Source: Sphaerisporangium fuscum (GTDB taxonomy: Bacteria > Actinomycetota > Actinomycetes > Streptosporangiales > Streptosporangiaceae). From it: a stretch of DNA of 64,000 nt. This document shows positions 1 to 9,745 of this stretch, piece by piece. The stretch's first letter is position 1. Every line of letters begins with the position of its first letter. The notes beneath the pieces were generated by a model. That model was not told the DNA's origin, searched no databases, and was given only the letters and a program-made list of their open reading frames with translations. The stretch spans positions 1 to 64,000 of the forward strand of contig NZ_JAHDTF010000042.1 of the NCBI RefSeq assembly GCF_018531465.1. Reading direction: 5' to 3'. Position numbers and translations under genes: made by a program.

Positions 1-1
1 C

Positions 2-112
2 TACAAGGTCATCCGCGAGTTACAACTGCTACTCGCGACCTGGACCGGCGCATGCCCCACCTGCCATCAAAGACTGAAACCGTCACGCCGCAACCGCCAT
101 CGACCGACCTAA
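2..112 (+). CDS. C-terminal end of an unknown protein, possibly a transposase (5' end outside window)
   Basis: An open frame entering from the left edge ends at TAA 110-112 and encodes about 36 residues. It contains a CPTC pair (TGACPTCHQRL) and a very basic tail (KPSRRNRHRPT). Such short basic tails are common in actinobacterial transposases. The next gene, jetA, lacks its 5' end and resumes only about 10 bases after this stop, so a mobile-element end at this point would explain the truncation. The family cannot be named from so short a piece. It could also be the tail of an ordinary zinc-binding protein. Confidence 0.4.
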   Translation, partial: YKVIRELQLLLATWTGACPTCHQRLKPSRRNRHRPT

Positions 113-119
113 CAAAGCA

Positions 120-1076
120 CTACTAGTTCGACGTGGGCGGCTGGCTGACGCCTATCGCGCTGCAGAGATGGCGTTGCGCCGCACGGTGCAGTACGCCGAG
201 TACATCCGTACGCGCCTGGAGGGAATGCGCCGCGACGTCCGCTCGGTGAACTGGGTCCGTGACGTGCAGAGGACGCAGACGGAAGCGCTGGAGCACATCG
301 AGGACCGCATCAACGCCGAGAGCACCATCAAGGACAACTTGGTCCGAATGATGGATAACAGCACCGAGGACGCCACCCCGGCTCAAGCCGCCGAACTGAT
401 CGCGATTCTCGATGAGTGTCTGCGTAGGCACGCGGCACTGCAAGCGAACCTGCAGGAAGTCGGCGAACGGTTCCGCGCCGAACAAGAACGGCAAACCTTC
501 GTGCCGTCCCCAAGCCGGTCCTACGTCGACCTCGAGCACCAACTCCTGGAGCCGCTCTTGGAGCTGCCGATACGGCTGGCCCTGCCCCTGTTGGAGGGAT
601 TCACTACGGCGGCGGTGCCGCCGCGCCGACCTGCGATCGTCTACCTTCCCGATTTGATCACCGGCTTGATGACGCTGCCGGCGGAGCAAGATGGTGAGGA
701 CGGCTTGATCGTTGAGCCAGAGTTCGGCGATGCCGAAGACGTCTCGGCGTTCTCTGACGAGCAGTACGCAGCCGTCGAATCGCTGCTGGCGTCGGCCGAT
801 GCCGATGGCGTCCGCCTATCCGAGCTCCTGAAGGCGGCGCGCCGGCTTATTGCCGCGAAGGCCGGTCGAGAGGAGCTCGATCACTTGCTGGCGCTGCACG
901 TGCTGGGGCTGTTCGGTGCGCCACGCTACGACCCCGAGCATCACACGATGCTGGCCGCACTGGCTGACGACAGTGAGCTGGACGACGAGGTGTTCGCCGG
1001 GAACGACCTGCTGGTGGTACATGGTCCGGCGTCCACTCCCCCACCGATCAAGAACCGTCCGAACGGGGCCGTATGA
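120..1076 (+). pseudogene. jetA: Wadjet protein JetA, 5'-truncated
   Basis: First gene of a jetABCD-type SMC plasmid-defence operon. JetA is the kleisin (MukF-like) subunit that bridges the JetC ATPase heads. The frame is open from position 78 with no credible ribosome binding site. Recognisable protein begins at LVRRGRLADAYRAA near 120-165, and a first ATG occurs only at 168. About 310 residues remain, whereas JetA proteins are usually near 500, so the N-terminal winged-helix/dimerisation part appears lost. The remainder is predicted helical (residues about 20-110) with an acidic C-terminal part. The stop overlaps the jetB start as ATGA. A functional protein from ATG 168 is possible but would lack the N-domain. 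The JetA assignment rests mainly on operon position and the downstream partners. Confidence 0.7.
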
Positions 1077-1897
1077 GCGACTTCGAGGATATAGCCGCAG
1101 TGAGCAGGCTGCTCGCATTCGGATTCCAGCCCGGGCTGACGCCCCGGCGCAACGCCGAATATGCCGCGCTGGTGAGTCGTTACCGCACCGATCCGGCGTT
1201 CGCACGGCTGCTACATGCCGCTGCGCGAGGCTTTGACCTGACCGTCATCGCGGTCGGCCCTCGGGCCGGGCTCGTGCTCGGGGCGACGGCCGAAACGCAG
1301 TTCGCAGTCAGCATCGCCGACCACATCCGGCAACCCGCCGACCGGCCGATCGCGGCTCTGGCCCACCTGGCCATAGCCGCGCTCGCCTACTACCGGCCCG
1401 AAGATCTAGACGATGAATCCCATGTCGGCCGGGTCACGGTCCGCCATGTCGACGAGATGGTCGAGCAGGCTGCCAAGGAGTTGGAGCGCCGCGCGGCAGA
1501 AGCCGACGAGGACGACGGGGTTCCGGTCGACCATCCGGATCTGGTCCAGCTGTGGCGCTATTACCAGCGACGCAACCCAGTGGCTCCCACCGGGGACGCC
1601 CGGGCCCACTCCAAGAGCAGGCACGCGATCATCAAGCGGGTCGCCGAGTACCTAGCGGACAACGGCATGCTGCGGCGCGCAGGCAACGAGAACGGCGGCA
1701 CCTACACCACCACGGCCCGATATCAAATCCAGGTGCGAGAAATGGCCGGGCAACAGATGCTCGGCGAGTTGGCCGCGCTCGGGGTTACGGTGGGGCCGGA
1801 CAGTAAGCCCGCGTTCAGCAGCCCGGATACCGAATCTGCCGATGCGGCCGACACCGTAGTGTCCCCCGCCCCTGCACCAGATGAGCCAGGAGCCTGA
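1073..1897 (+). CDS. jetB: Wadjet protein JetB (MukE-like, DUF4194-type)
   Basis: A 274-residue protein translationally coupled to jetA (ATGA at 1073-1076) and overlapping jetC by 17 bases. Its size and place between the kleisin-like gene and the large coiled-coil ATPase gene match JetB/MksE, a tandem winged-helix protein that binds the JetA kleisin and DNA. An acidic segment (EADEDDGVPVDHPDL) precedes a basic helical region (ARAHSKSRHAIIKRVAEYL) that may be the second winged helix. The C-terminal 40 residues are low-complexity and rich in Ala, Asp and Pro. No catalytic motif is seen or expected. Identity rests on context more than on motifs. Confidence 0.75.
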   Translation: MSDFEDIAAVSRLLAFGFQPGLTPRRNAEYAALVSRYRTDPAFARLLHAAARGFDLTVIAVGPRAGLVLGATAETQFAVSIADHIRQPADRPIAALAHLAIAALAYYRPEDLDDESHVGRVTVRHVDEMVEQAAKELERRAAEADEDDGVPVDHPDLVQLWRYYQRRNPVAPTGDARAHSKSRHAIIKRVAEYLADNGMLRRAGNENGGTYTTTARYQIQVREMAGQQMLGELAALGVTVGPDSKPAFSSPDTESADAADTVVSPAPAPDEPGA

Positions 1898-4800
1898 TGC
1901 AGCGATGTATGAGCTAAACCGCGTCCGCCTATACAACATCGGTCCCACCGGAGCCCGCTATGACGACGTCCTGCTTGACTTGTCCGATGGAGGCCCGCGT
2001 ATCCCGGCCAGCACCCTGATCCCGTCGGCCGGCCAGTTGTTCCGGCGTCCGGCTCTGGCGACGCTACTGGTGTTGGAGAATGGCGGCGGAAAGTCCGTGT
2101 TCATTCGGATGCTGCTGTCCACGGTGCTTCCTGACCGACAGTCCCGCAAAGGCCGTGAAGCGTTGCGCGCATATGTGGTCTCCGCGGCGGCCCCATCACA
2201 TGTGGCCTTGGAATGGGTCAATGTCCGCACCGGTGAAACGCTGGTGACCGGCCACGTACTGTCCCCCGCGGCGGAAGGCAAGATCGACCGGCTGTTCTAC
2301 TCCCTTAACCCCAACGGGGTCACGACCCTGGCCACGCTGCCGTTCGCCGAGGGCCGTCGGCGGCTGCCGATGAACGCCTTCCACGACGCGCTCAAGCGAC
2401 TGGACGCTGCCGACAAGTCGCTGCACGTGGAGATCGAGAAACGGCAAGGCGAGTGGGAGAACCACCTACGCCGACTCGGCCTGGAGCCGGACCTGTTCGC
2501 GGTCCAGCAAGCGATGAACGTCGACGAGGGCGACGCGGCCGAGGCGTTCAAGACCACCACCGGTCGGCAGTTCGTCGAGTGGTTGCTCAGTAAGACCCTG
2601 GACGCCGAGAACTTCACCGAGCTGGGCAACGCCTTCGGCGCCTACGCCAAGAACATCGGGCGACGCGAACAACTACTGCTTGACCGCGACTTCTCCACCG
2701 CCACGGCGGCAGCCGCCCAGCGCCTCGCCTCCCGGCACACCGAACAGGTTGCGGCGGCCAAGGCCGCCCAAACAACCGTGGCAACCTTGGCGCAGCTTGC
2801 GGCTGAGGTGCAGGAATCTGTCCAGCGTTCGGAGGACGTGCTGCGCACGCACCGCGAGGACCTGGAGACCACGAAGACGAACGCTGCAGGACGGCAACAG
2901 ATTCGCGATGAGGCAGACCTGGTCCACAAGGAAATACGGCGCAGAACTCTGGTCCTTCGCTACGACGAAGCGCGTGCCGACGCCAAGAAGATCGAGAAGC
3001 AGCTTGTCAGAGGACGCCTGGAGCTGGCCGCCTGGACGCTCGTCCCCAAGCTGCTGAAAGCCGCCGCCGCGCACGAGAAGTACCAGGTCGCCAGCGAATT
3101 GCTGGATGCCGCCGAACAAGCTGCGGGAGCTGCCCGGCTACGTCGCGATCAGGCAGGGGCTCGATTCGCCGGCGCCCTTCACAGTGCTGAGCAGCGTTGC
3201 ACAACACAGGCAGACGATCTCGCCCGCAACAGCGCGAAGGACAAGTCGAATGCGGCCGAGGTCGAACGCCGTGCTGGGGAGGATGAACGGCAAGCCACCT
3301 CGAAAACCGTCCGTGCCGAGCTGCTGGCCAAGCAGGTCGAGGACGTGGACTACCGCGTGGAGGTGGCGCGGGAACAAGACCTCATTGAGGAAGGCGAATC
3401 CGTCTTCGAAGCCGACGCGCGATTGCGCAATAAGGCCGAGGAAAGCAAGATCAAGGCAACGCGAGAACGTGAGGCCGACAAACAACTCAAGCTGGAGGTC
3501 CGCCGACTCCATGAGGCCGCGAACCAGTTGATCGAACCCGAGGTGAAGGCCCGGCAGGCAGCCGAGGCTGCGATACGGGCGGTCGAGGACATGGAAGCCG
3601 CCGCACGAACGCTTGCCGCAGGGACACTGTTGCGCGAACTCGCCGAACTCGACCGCGACGAGGAAGTCCCTGGCAGCGACCCAGCCCTGTGGTTGGAGGC
3701 GAACGCACCCGCGCTGCGCGACCTGGCCACCGCAGCGCAGGGATCAGCTGAGGACCGACTGGACGCGCTGACCTCCGACAACCGGGCGGATCAGCGACTG
3801 ATCGAAGCACTCGCCGTCGAGGATGAAGCGCTCATGCCGCCGCGCCAGGCGCTTGAGGACCTGTTGGAGCTGCTGGCAGACCACGAGGTCACAGCGACCG
3901 CAGGCTGGCGGGCACTGGAACAGCTGGTGAACCCCCGCCTCCACGCCGAGGCCATCCAGGCCCACCCCGCGCTGGTCGACGGGATCGTAGTGGCCGACCA
4001 GATCGCCTTGGAGAAGGCGCGGGCGGTACTGGCTGAGGCGCGTCTGCTGCCATCGGCAGCGGTGCTCGTCGCCACCGCCGAGTCGCTGGAGGGAGACCCC
4101 GAAGAATCGGGGATCGGGTTCGTCGTGGAGCCGACGCCCGCCCTGCACGATCCGAAGGCTGCTGCCGAGCTGCGGGAACAAGCCGAGGAACGCATCGAAG
4201 GCCGCAGCCATGCTCTTCGCGAACTCGCCGAACGCCGGACAGCGGCCTTCCAACTGGGCTATCAGCTCGACAACTGGCTTGTCGAGCACCCGGCAGGCAA
4301 CGCCGAGCAGCTGCGCTCTGTGGCGGAAACGGCCTCGGCCGCCGCGGCCGAGGCCAAGTCCGTACTCGATACCACCCGCGACGCGCACACGCAGGCCGTT
4401 GATGCCCTCGACGAGCATGCCATTGTGGTCGCGGATGCCGAAGAGGCCGCCGCTGCCGATATGCGCATCGCGGAGTCCTTCGGTCGGCTCGCGGTAGACG
4501 TCGCCGAGGCCGACAAGAATCGTCTCGAGATCGGCAAGCTCGAAGCGGAAGCAGAAGGGCATCGCGCGGTAGCCCAAGAGCTCCGAGAAGAAGCCGAGCG
4601 GCTGCGCAACCAAGCCACCGAATACGCGGTGCAAGCCGAGTCGCTCCGCCGTGACGCCGCCTCGTACGCCGAGCGACTCAAGAAGGTCATCTATGGGAAT
4701 CAGCCGCTCAGCCTCGACGCGGATGAAGCCGACGTGGCCGCGCTGGAGATTTCCTATGAGGAAGCCGCAGATGGCTTCCGCGCCGTAGAAGTCGGCGAGG

Positions 4801-6401
4801 ACCTACGGCGGCGCGTCAATGACGCGCAGAAGGAAGCGTCGGATCTCGACGCGGAACTACTCGACGAACCGGCCGACATCGTGGCCCGGGCCAAGGCGCT
4901 AGTAACCTCCCCGGAGGCTGGAAGCTCCGAGTCCCTCGAGGCCACGAAGCGCCGACTTGACCGCGCCGTGAAGACACTGGAGGTCGAGCACGGCAGACTG
5001 ACTGAGCGGATCGGCCGCCTGAAAGCGGAAGCATCCTCAGCCACCCAGCGAAACGGGATGCCGTGGACCAGCCTGGATGCCGACTGGACGCCATCGAACC
5101 CCTCCGAAGGCGTGATGCTCACCGAACGGGCAATCGCCGCGCTGACCGACGCTGAGGCCCTTCTCAAGGCAGCTTCTGAGTCGAAACAGACTGCCGAGCG
5201 CAAGCTCCACAACGCCGAAGCTGCGGCCCGGGACATGACGGTCGTCCACCGCGGCCTTGCCTCCGCAGTCCGCAAGCTGGAGCTTCCGTCCGATTCCGGA
5301 CCATTCGCCGGAACCGCCGACGAAGCGCAGCAGGCTGCCGATAAGGCGACTGAGGCGCACGGCAAGGCGTCCGACCAACTGCACGAAGCGAACCAGGCCG
5401 TGGAGGAGGCCGTCATCACCTTCCGCGAAATGGCCAACCAGAACCGGTTCGGCAAGCTCAAGGCGCCGATTTACAAGCAGCTCACCGAGATCGACAAAGC
5501 GTCGCTGATCAAGCGTGCCGACCAGTGGGCGGTCCAGCTGACAGGGCGGGCCGCGAGCCTGACCACCGACCTGGAGAGCTCTGAGCGTCACCGGAAACTC
5601 CTGATCGACCAGCTTAAGCACCACGCCGGCGAGGCACTGGCCCTCCTGGAGAAGGCCGAGCGCCTTTCCCGGCTCCCCGAAGGGGCGGGGGTGTGGGCCG
5701 GTCGTAGGATCTTGAAAATTGGCTTCGCCAAGCCGGAGTCGCAGGTCTTGGCAGTGCGGATCGCCGAGGTGCTGGACGAGCATGCTCGCACTCAGCCGAA
5801 CCTGCCCGGCCGGGACCTCGTGCTGCGCTGTGTGGGGGCTGCGGTACCGCGTGACTTCAAGGTGGAGATCCTCAAACCGGACTCCGCAGGCCGCGCCGAA
5901 TACGCGTCCATCAGTGAAATGAGCAAAGTGTTCTCCGGCGGCCAGGAGCTCACTGGCGCGATCATGCTGTACTGCACACTGGCCGCACTGCGCAGCAGCA
6001 CACGGACCGGAGCCCGCAGCAGCACCCGCTTGGGTGGGATGCTGATCCTGGACAACCCGATCGGCAAGGCCAGCGCCGACTACCTGCTGAGCCTGCAGAT
6101 GAACATGGCCGCCGCGCTCGGCGTCCAGCTGATCTACACCACCGGGAACATGGAAGACCGGGTGCTGGCCACGTTCCCGCTGTGCATCCGGCTGCGAAAC
6201 GATGCCGATCAGCGCACCGGGATACGGCATCTGCACATCACCGATCGCGTCCTCGGCGAGACAGTGCCGGACGAGGACGGTGTTACCGGCCGAGTCTTTG
6301 CCGCGCGGTTGCTGGTGAAGCCGCGCGAGCTTGATGCCATGCCCGATGCCAGCGCAAAGGTGCAGCAGGAAAGCTACGACGAGATGGATGACGACCGGTG
6401 A
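1881..6401 (+). CDS. jetC: Wadjet protein JetC, SMC/MukB-like coiled-coil ATPase
   Basis: A 1506-residue SMC-family ATPase, the DNA loop-extruding motor of Wadjet systems, which recognise small circular DNA such as plasmids. The Walker A loop ENGGGKS lies at residues 66-72. A very long helical, Ala/Glu-rich coiled coil runs from about 270 to 1280, broken near the middle (about 590-760) where a hinge is expected. The signature FSGGQ is at about 1351 and Walker B LILD at 1388-1391. The residue after the Walker B Asp is Asn (LDNPIGKAS) rather than the usual catalytic Glu. The ATG at 1881 lies inside the jetB 3' end, and the stop overlaps jetD as GTGA. The gene looks complete. Confidence 0.9.
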   Translation: MSQEPDAAMYELNRVRLYNIGPTGARYDDVLLDLSDGGPRIPASTLIPSAGQLFRRPALATLLVLENGGGKSVFIRMLLSTVLPDRQSRKGREALRAYVVSAAAPSHVALEWVNVRTGETLVTGHVLSPAAEGKIDRLFYSLNPNGVTTLATLPFAEGRRRLPMNAFHDALKRLDAADKSLHVEIEKRQGEWENHLRRLGLEPDLFAVQQAMNVDEGDAAEAFKTTTGRQFVEWLLSKTLDAENFTELGNAFGAYAKNIGRREQLLLDRDFSTATAAAAQRLASRHTEQVAAAKAAQTTVATLAQLAAEVQESVQRSEDVLRTHREDLETTKTNAAGRQQIRDEADLVHKEIRRRTLVLRYDEARADAKKIEKQLVRGRLELAAWTLVPKLLKAAAAHEKYQVASELLDAAEQAAGAARLRRDQAGARFAGALHSAEQRCTTQADDLARNSAKDKSNAAEVERRAGEDERQATSKTVRAELLAKQVEDVDYRVEVAREQDLIEEGESVFEADARLRNKAEESKIKATREREADKQLKLEVRRLHEAANQLIEPEVKARQAAEAAIRAVEDMEAAARTLAAGTLLRELAELDRDEEVPGSDPALWLEANAPALRDLATAAQGSAEDRLDALTSDNRADQRLIEALAVEDEALMPPRQALEDLLELLADHEVTATAGWRALEQLVNPRLHAEAIQAHPALVDGIVVADQIALEKARAVLAEARLLPSAAVLVATAESLEGDPEESGIGFVVEPTPALHDPKAAAELREQAEERIEGRSHALRELAERRTAAFQLGYQLDNWLVEHPAGNAEQLRSVAETASAAAAEAKSVLDTTRDAHTQAVDALDEHAIVVADAEEAAAADMRIAESFGRLAVDVAEADKNRLEIGKLEAEAEGHRAVAQELREEAERLRNQATEYAVQAESLRRDAASYAERLKKVIYGNQPLSLDADEADVAALEISYEEAADGFRAVEVGEDLRRRVNDAQKEASDLDAELLDEPADIVARAKALVTSPEAGSSESLEATKRRLDRAVKTLEVEHGRLTERIGRLKAEASSATQRNGMPWTSLDADWTPSNPSEGVMLTERAIAALTDAEALLKAASESKQTAERKLHNAEAAARDMTVVHRGLASAVRKLELPSDSGPFAGTADEAQQAADKATEAHGKASDQLHEANQAVEEAVITFREMANQNRFGKLKAPIYKQLTEIDKASLIKRADQWAVQLTGRAASLTTDLESSERHRKLLIDQLKHHAGEALALLEKAERLSRLPEGAGVWAGRRILKIGFAKPESQVLAVRIAEVLDEHARTQPNLPGRDLVLRCVGAAVPRDFKVEILKPDSAGRAEYASISEMSKVFSGGQELTGAIMLYCTLAALRSSTRTGARSSTRLGGMLILDNPIGKASADYLLSLQMNMAAALGVQLIYTTGNMEDRVLATFPLCIRLRNDADQRTGIRHLHITDRVLGETVPDEDGVTGRVFAARLLVKPRELDAMPDASAKVQQESYDEMDDDR

Positions 6402-7486
6402 GCGACAGCCGCGGTGACGAGGAGGCCGACCGACTACCGCTGTCGGAATCGGCGGCATGCCTATCAGCGATCCTGAACTCGGCGGCGGAACGCCGCGTCG
6501 AGCAGGCCGCGATCCTCGCGGCTTTCGTCCAGGCATGCCCGGGGACAGCCGGGACGTCGCAAGGCCGCCCCGTTCTATCCGCGCTCCTCGATGAACTCGC
6601 CGACCATCACCTGGTAGAGCTGCCACGCGGTCGTGCCGGGTGGGACAACGCACAGCCACCGCTGCCCCGCTGGCTCCGTCTGCCCCTGCCGCCGAAGCCG
6701 GAGACCCGATCTATGCGCGCAACGGCGCCTGTCGTTTGGCGTCGCGAGCTGTCCTGGGCGGGGGCAGACCAACTGACTGCTACGCAGATCGAGATCCTCA
6801 AGACGATCAATCGATGGCTGCGCGACACCGACAGGGATGACATCCGGCGGACTGTCGTACCCATGCGCGAACGCTCCTTAGAGATCTTCGGTGATGAGAA
6901 GCGCCTTGACGCGCTCGCGACCACCACCTTGTTCGCGCCCGGCCGCCTCACCCTGGCCACACTGTTCGCAGAGCGGATCCCCGCGCCACTGGCCTACGAA
7001 CGCGTCGGCGACGGCGGCATCGTCCTAGTGATCGAGAACAGCGACACCTTCGAAACCATCAGAGCACTACTGGCTGGCAACGGCGGGCAAATTGGGTACG
7101 TGGCATTCGGCGGCGGCCACGCCTTCGAGGCGTCCGTCGCCCGTATCAGGAGGCTGGTCGGCGTGACGGACATCGCCTACTACGGCGATCTTGACGATGC
7201 CGGGCTGACCATCCCGCAGCGGGCCAACGTGTCCGCTGCAGCGTTGGGACTCCCGCCGGTCCGTCCCGCCGCCAACCTTTACCGGCTTCTTGTCCGGCAA
7301 AACGTCCGAGGGCCAGCCCCGAAACGGGTCGATCCGCTCGTCGCCGAACGCCGTGTCTCTTGGCTGCCCACCACCGTCCGCCGTCAGGCGGCTGACATCC
7401 TTGTCACAGGGGATCGGCTGCCGCAGGAAGCCACTGGAACAGTGCTGCTACAACGTGATGATTCGTGGCGTAGAGATCTGCGATAG
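6398..7486 (+). CDS. jetD: Wadjet nuclease subunit JetD (Toprim, DUF2220-type)
   Basis: A 362-residue protein starting at GTG 6398 inside the jetC stop. JetD is the Toprim nuclease that cleaves plasmid DNA after JetABC extrusion. The C-terminal half shows the Toprim signature: VIENSDTF with Glu about 213, a central GGGHAF, and YYGDLDDAGL with Asp 264 and Asp 266. The metal-binding acidic residues therefore appear intact. The N-terminal third is a predicted helical/winged-helix region. It is the last gene of the operon, and about 475 bases without a convincing gene follow. Toprim topoisomerases are excluded by size and operon context. Confidence 0.9.
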   Translation: MSDSRGDEEADRLPLSESAACLSAILNSAAERRVEQAAILAAFVQACPGTAGTSQGRPVLSALLDELADHHLVELPRGRAGWDNAQPPLPRWLRLPLPPKPETRSMRATAPVVWRRELSWAGADQLTATQIEILKTINRWLRDTDRDDIRRTVVPMRERSLEIFGDEKRLDALATTTLFAPGRLTLATLFAERIPAPLAYERVGDGGIVLVIENSDTFETIRALLAGNGGQIGYVAFGGGHAFEASVARIRRLVGVTDIAYYGDLDDAGLTIPQRANVSAAALGLPPVRPAANLYRLLVRQNVRGPAPKRVDPLVAERRVSWLPTTVRRQAADILVTGDRLPQEATGTVLLQRDDSWRRDLR

Positions 7487-7961
7487 GCATATGTAGGTCG
7501 TTGGCCATGGTGCATCGTCTCTGGCCCGGGACACGATTCCCTTTAGCCGCGGAGTAGGCGCGCGAACGTGAGGATCGGGGATCTCCGGATCCCACGCCTG
7601 CTTGCTGCGACGCAAGGATGTTTCCTTTCCCACCCTCAGCACAGAGTTTCATGTCCGTTTGTCACCTCTGTCCAGTTCGGCAGGAGAGGACCGGGTGCTG
7701 CGGAGCATCATCACCACACACTATGCGCCTCGTGTTCACACTGAAGCACGGCGGACTTGCCGCGCCACTACCTGACGGGCAGGCGGCCGGGTGCGCCAGA
7801 GGGCCTGTTCTAATGGCCAAAGAGGTGCAAGCTCATGGCGCTGTTTGAGCACACGGCTCCATATGCAACATTCGCCTCACCGCCGCGACAGGACCAAGCG
7901 CCAGCAGCCCCGAGCCGTTGGCGGCAGAGCTCGTCGGGTGATCACGGCTCCGTCAGGAACT
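7487..7961. other. 475-bp stretch without a convincing gene
   Basis: No reading frame here has a ribosome binding site together with recognisable protein. Base composition is mixed and less GC-rich than most of the window. The segment separates the Wadjet operon from the MerR/hydrolase operon and could hold the right junction of an acquired island, but no tRNA, integrase remnant or matching direct repeat was found. Confidence 0.5.
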
Positions 7962-8693
7962 CTAGGGTGAGCCTTGGAGCGAGGGCGGGGTGGAAGCCGA
8001 CAGTTGGAGGATGCGTCGCCAGGCCGGGGAGGACGCCATGGAGCGGGAGAACATCAAGCTCACCGTTTCGGCGGCGACGACGTCGCCCTGAGACCTGCCT
8101 GGGTCCCAGGCCGCCACATCGGCCGCGAGCGCGGGCAGGCGAGGATCGCCGGGATCCCAGTCGATGGCCTCGTCCAGGGCTCGGTAGATCCGGAGGAACT
8201 CGGGGTCGTCGAGAGCGGCGTTCTTCGCGGCGACGAATTCGGGGATCGACTCCGGGGACAGGGCCGCGACGATGATCCATACGTCACGTTCGACGCGTAT
8301 CATCTGTTCGCTGAAGCCCAGGGCGCGTTGCCGGTCGAGGATCTGGGCCACCTCGTCCGATACGAACAGCCGGTCGCCCGCTGTCAGGTCGGCGATGCGC
8401 CGGCGGTGCCGGTTGAGCTCGCGCGCCTTCTTCGCCAGCGCCTTGTCGATGTCGGCGACGGCCTTGGCGAACTCCTCGGGCTCCGCGCTGAGCAACTCGT
8501 CGATGCGGGCCAGGGGCACCCCGGCGTCGGCCAGGGTCTTGATCCGGATCAGGTCCACCACGGCCTGGGCGGTGTAGCGCCGGTAGCCAGAGCCGTCGCG
8601 CTCAGGCTCGGCCAGTAGGCCGCGCTCATGGTAGTGGCGGACGGCGCGGACCGTCACGCCCGCATGCGCGGCGAGCTGGCCGATCGTGAGCAT
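7962..8693 (-). CDS. MerR-family transcriptional regulator
   Basis: A 243-residue one-component regulator. The N-terminal MerR helix-turn-helix (MLTIGQLAAHAGVTVRAVRHY, then GLLAEPERDGSGYRRY) is followed by a dimerisation helix and a C-terminal effector domain of about 150 residues without the Cys residues of metal sensors. The ATG at 8693 is preferred over an upstream frame start because AAAGGGG lies just before it. It lies 11 bases downstream of the alpha/beta hydrolase gene and is presumably co-transcribed with it. The palindromic promoter upstream of the hydrolase is the likely autoregulatory site. The inducer is unknown. Confidence 0.85.
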   Translation of the reverse strand: MLTIGQLAAHAGVTVRAVRHYHERGLLAEPERDGSGYRRYTAQAVVDLIRIKTLADAGVPLARIDELLSAEPEEFAKAVADIDKALAKKARELNRHRRRIADLTAGDRLFVSDEVAQILDRQRALGFSEQMIRVERDVWIIVAALSPESIPEFVAAKNAALDDPEFLRIYRALDEAIDWDPGDPRLPALAADVAAWDPGRSQGDVVAAETVSLMFSRSMASSPAWRRILQLSASTPPSLQGSP

Positions 8694-8704
8694 CGGCACC
8701 CCTT

Positions 8705-9592
8705 TCACGACACGCGCCGCCACAGGTCGTCGATGGCCCGCAAGACGGCGTCCGGAGCATCGATGTGAATCGTACTGTGGCGCGCATCAGGCAAAACGCG
8801 CGTTTGGCCGTCCTGCACCGAAGCGCCGAGAGCCTGGTAGAGACGGGTCTTGCCCTCGGTCATCTCGCGCAGCGCCTGCTTGGACATGAGGAACTTCAGG
8901 CTGGTGTCGATGCCGAGCGCGGCGAGTGCGATCAGCGGCTTGTCCGGAACCTGGCCCGCCGCCTTGAGCTCGTCGCGAAGCTCGGGCATGTTGCTGCGCT
9001 CCTCCGCGCCCGCTCGCTGCGACTCGACGCTGGTGTGCTTGGCCAGGAGCGCCTGCCTGATCTCTCCCGGCCACGTGGCGAACATCTTCTTGTACAGGCC
9101 ACGTGAGAGGAAGGCGACGAGGCGGAGCATCAGGTCGCCCGGCACTGGTTGCGGCTTGAGATGCGTCTTCGCCCCGATCATGTGGATGTCCCATTCCTCG
9201 TAGAAGGCGTCGAGATACACCACTCCCGCCACCTCCTCGGGGAACAGCTGGATGAAGCGCCGGGCGTATGCACCGCCGAGCGAGTGCGGCACGAGCACGT
9301 ACGGGGCGGGCACGCCCGCGGCCCGCAGCAGCTCGCGCAGCTCGGTGGCGACCTCGGCGGCGGTGCGCGGCAGCTCGGCCGGGTCGCTCCAGCCGGTGCC
9401 CGCGCGATCGTAGAGGACGGAGGTGGTGAACTCGGCGACGCGCTCGTGCAGATTCAGATAGTCGAGTCCGACGGCGCTGGCTCCGGGCAGGAACACCACG
9501 GCGGGACCGCCGCTGCCCGACCGGTGGAGGAAGAGACGGCGACCCTGGACTTCGTAGTGGCGGCCCACGGGGGGGTTGGGTGAAGTAGTCAT
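8705..9592 (-). CDS. Alpha/beta hydrolase
   Basis: A 295-residue cytoplasmic alpha/beta-hydrolase-fold enzyme. The oxyanion region is VVFLPGASAVG. The nucleophile elbow is PHSLGGAYA (Ser in H-S-L-G-G), with an acidic residue candidate in VVYLDAF and the catalytic His in DARHSTIH. A cap region (about residues 140-225) lies between the nucleophile and the end of the protein. It is the first gene of a two-gene operon with the MerR regulator, a common layout in which the regulator senses a compound related to the substrate. Substrate and pathway cannot be inferred. Confidence 0.85.
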   Translation of the reverse strand: MTTSPNPPVGRHYEVQGRRLFLHRSGSGGPAVVFLPGASAVGLDYLNLHERVAEFTTSVLYDRAGTGWSDPAELPRTAAEVATELRELLRAAGVPAPYVLVPHSLGGAYARRFIQLFPEEVAGVVYLDAFYEEWDIHMIGAKTHLKPQPVPGDLMLRLVAFLSRGLYKKMFATWPGEIRQALLAKHTSVESQRAGAEERSNMPELRDELKAAGQVPDKPLIALAALGIDTSLKFLMSKQALREMTEGKTRLYQALGASVQDGQTRVLPDARHSTIHIDAPDAVLRAIDDLWRRVS

Positions 9593-9610
9593 GCCTCGAT
9601 GGTGCGACCC

Positions 9611-9630
9611 TGACGCTGCGTCAATGTCAA
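9611..9630 (-). promoter_or_regulatory. Palindromic MerR-type promoter of the hydrolase-merR operon
   Basis: On the minus strand a -35-like TTGACA (plus 9625-9630) is followed by a perfect 13-base palindrome, TGACGC-T-GCGTCA on the plus strand at 9611-9623, about 20 bases upstream of the hydrolase start. MerR regulators bind palindromes lying in the spacer just after the -35 box, so this is a good candidate autoregulatory site. The -10 is not clear. Confidence 0.55.
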
Positions 9631-9745
9631 GCCCTGCTGTTCGCCCAGGTCAGGCGGCAGATCATCGGCCGCCCTCGCATCACGTGGACACAACGGACGA
9701 ACCCGCAGCGCTCGCCGGCGCGCACCGAAGGCCCTCGGGCGGACA

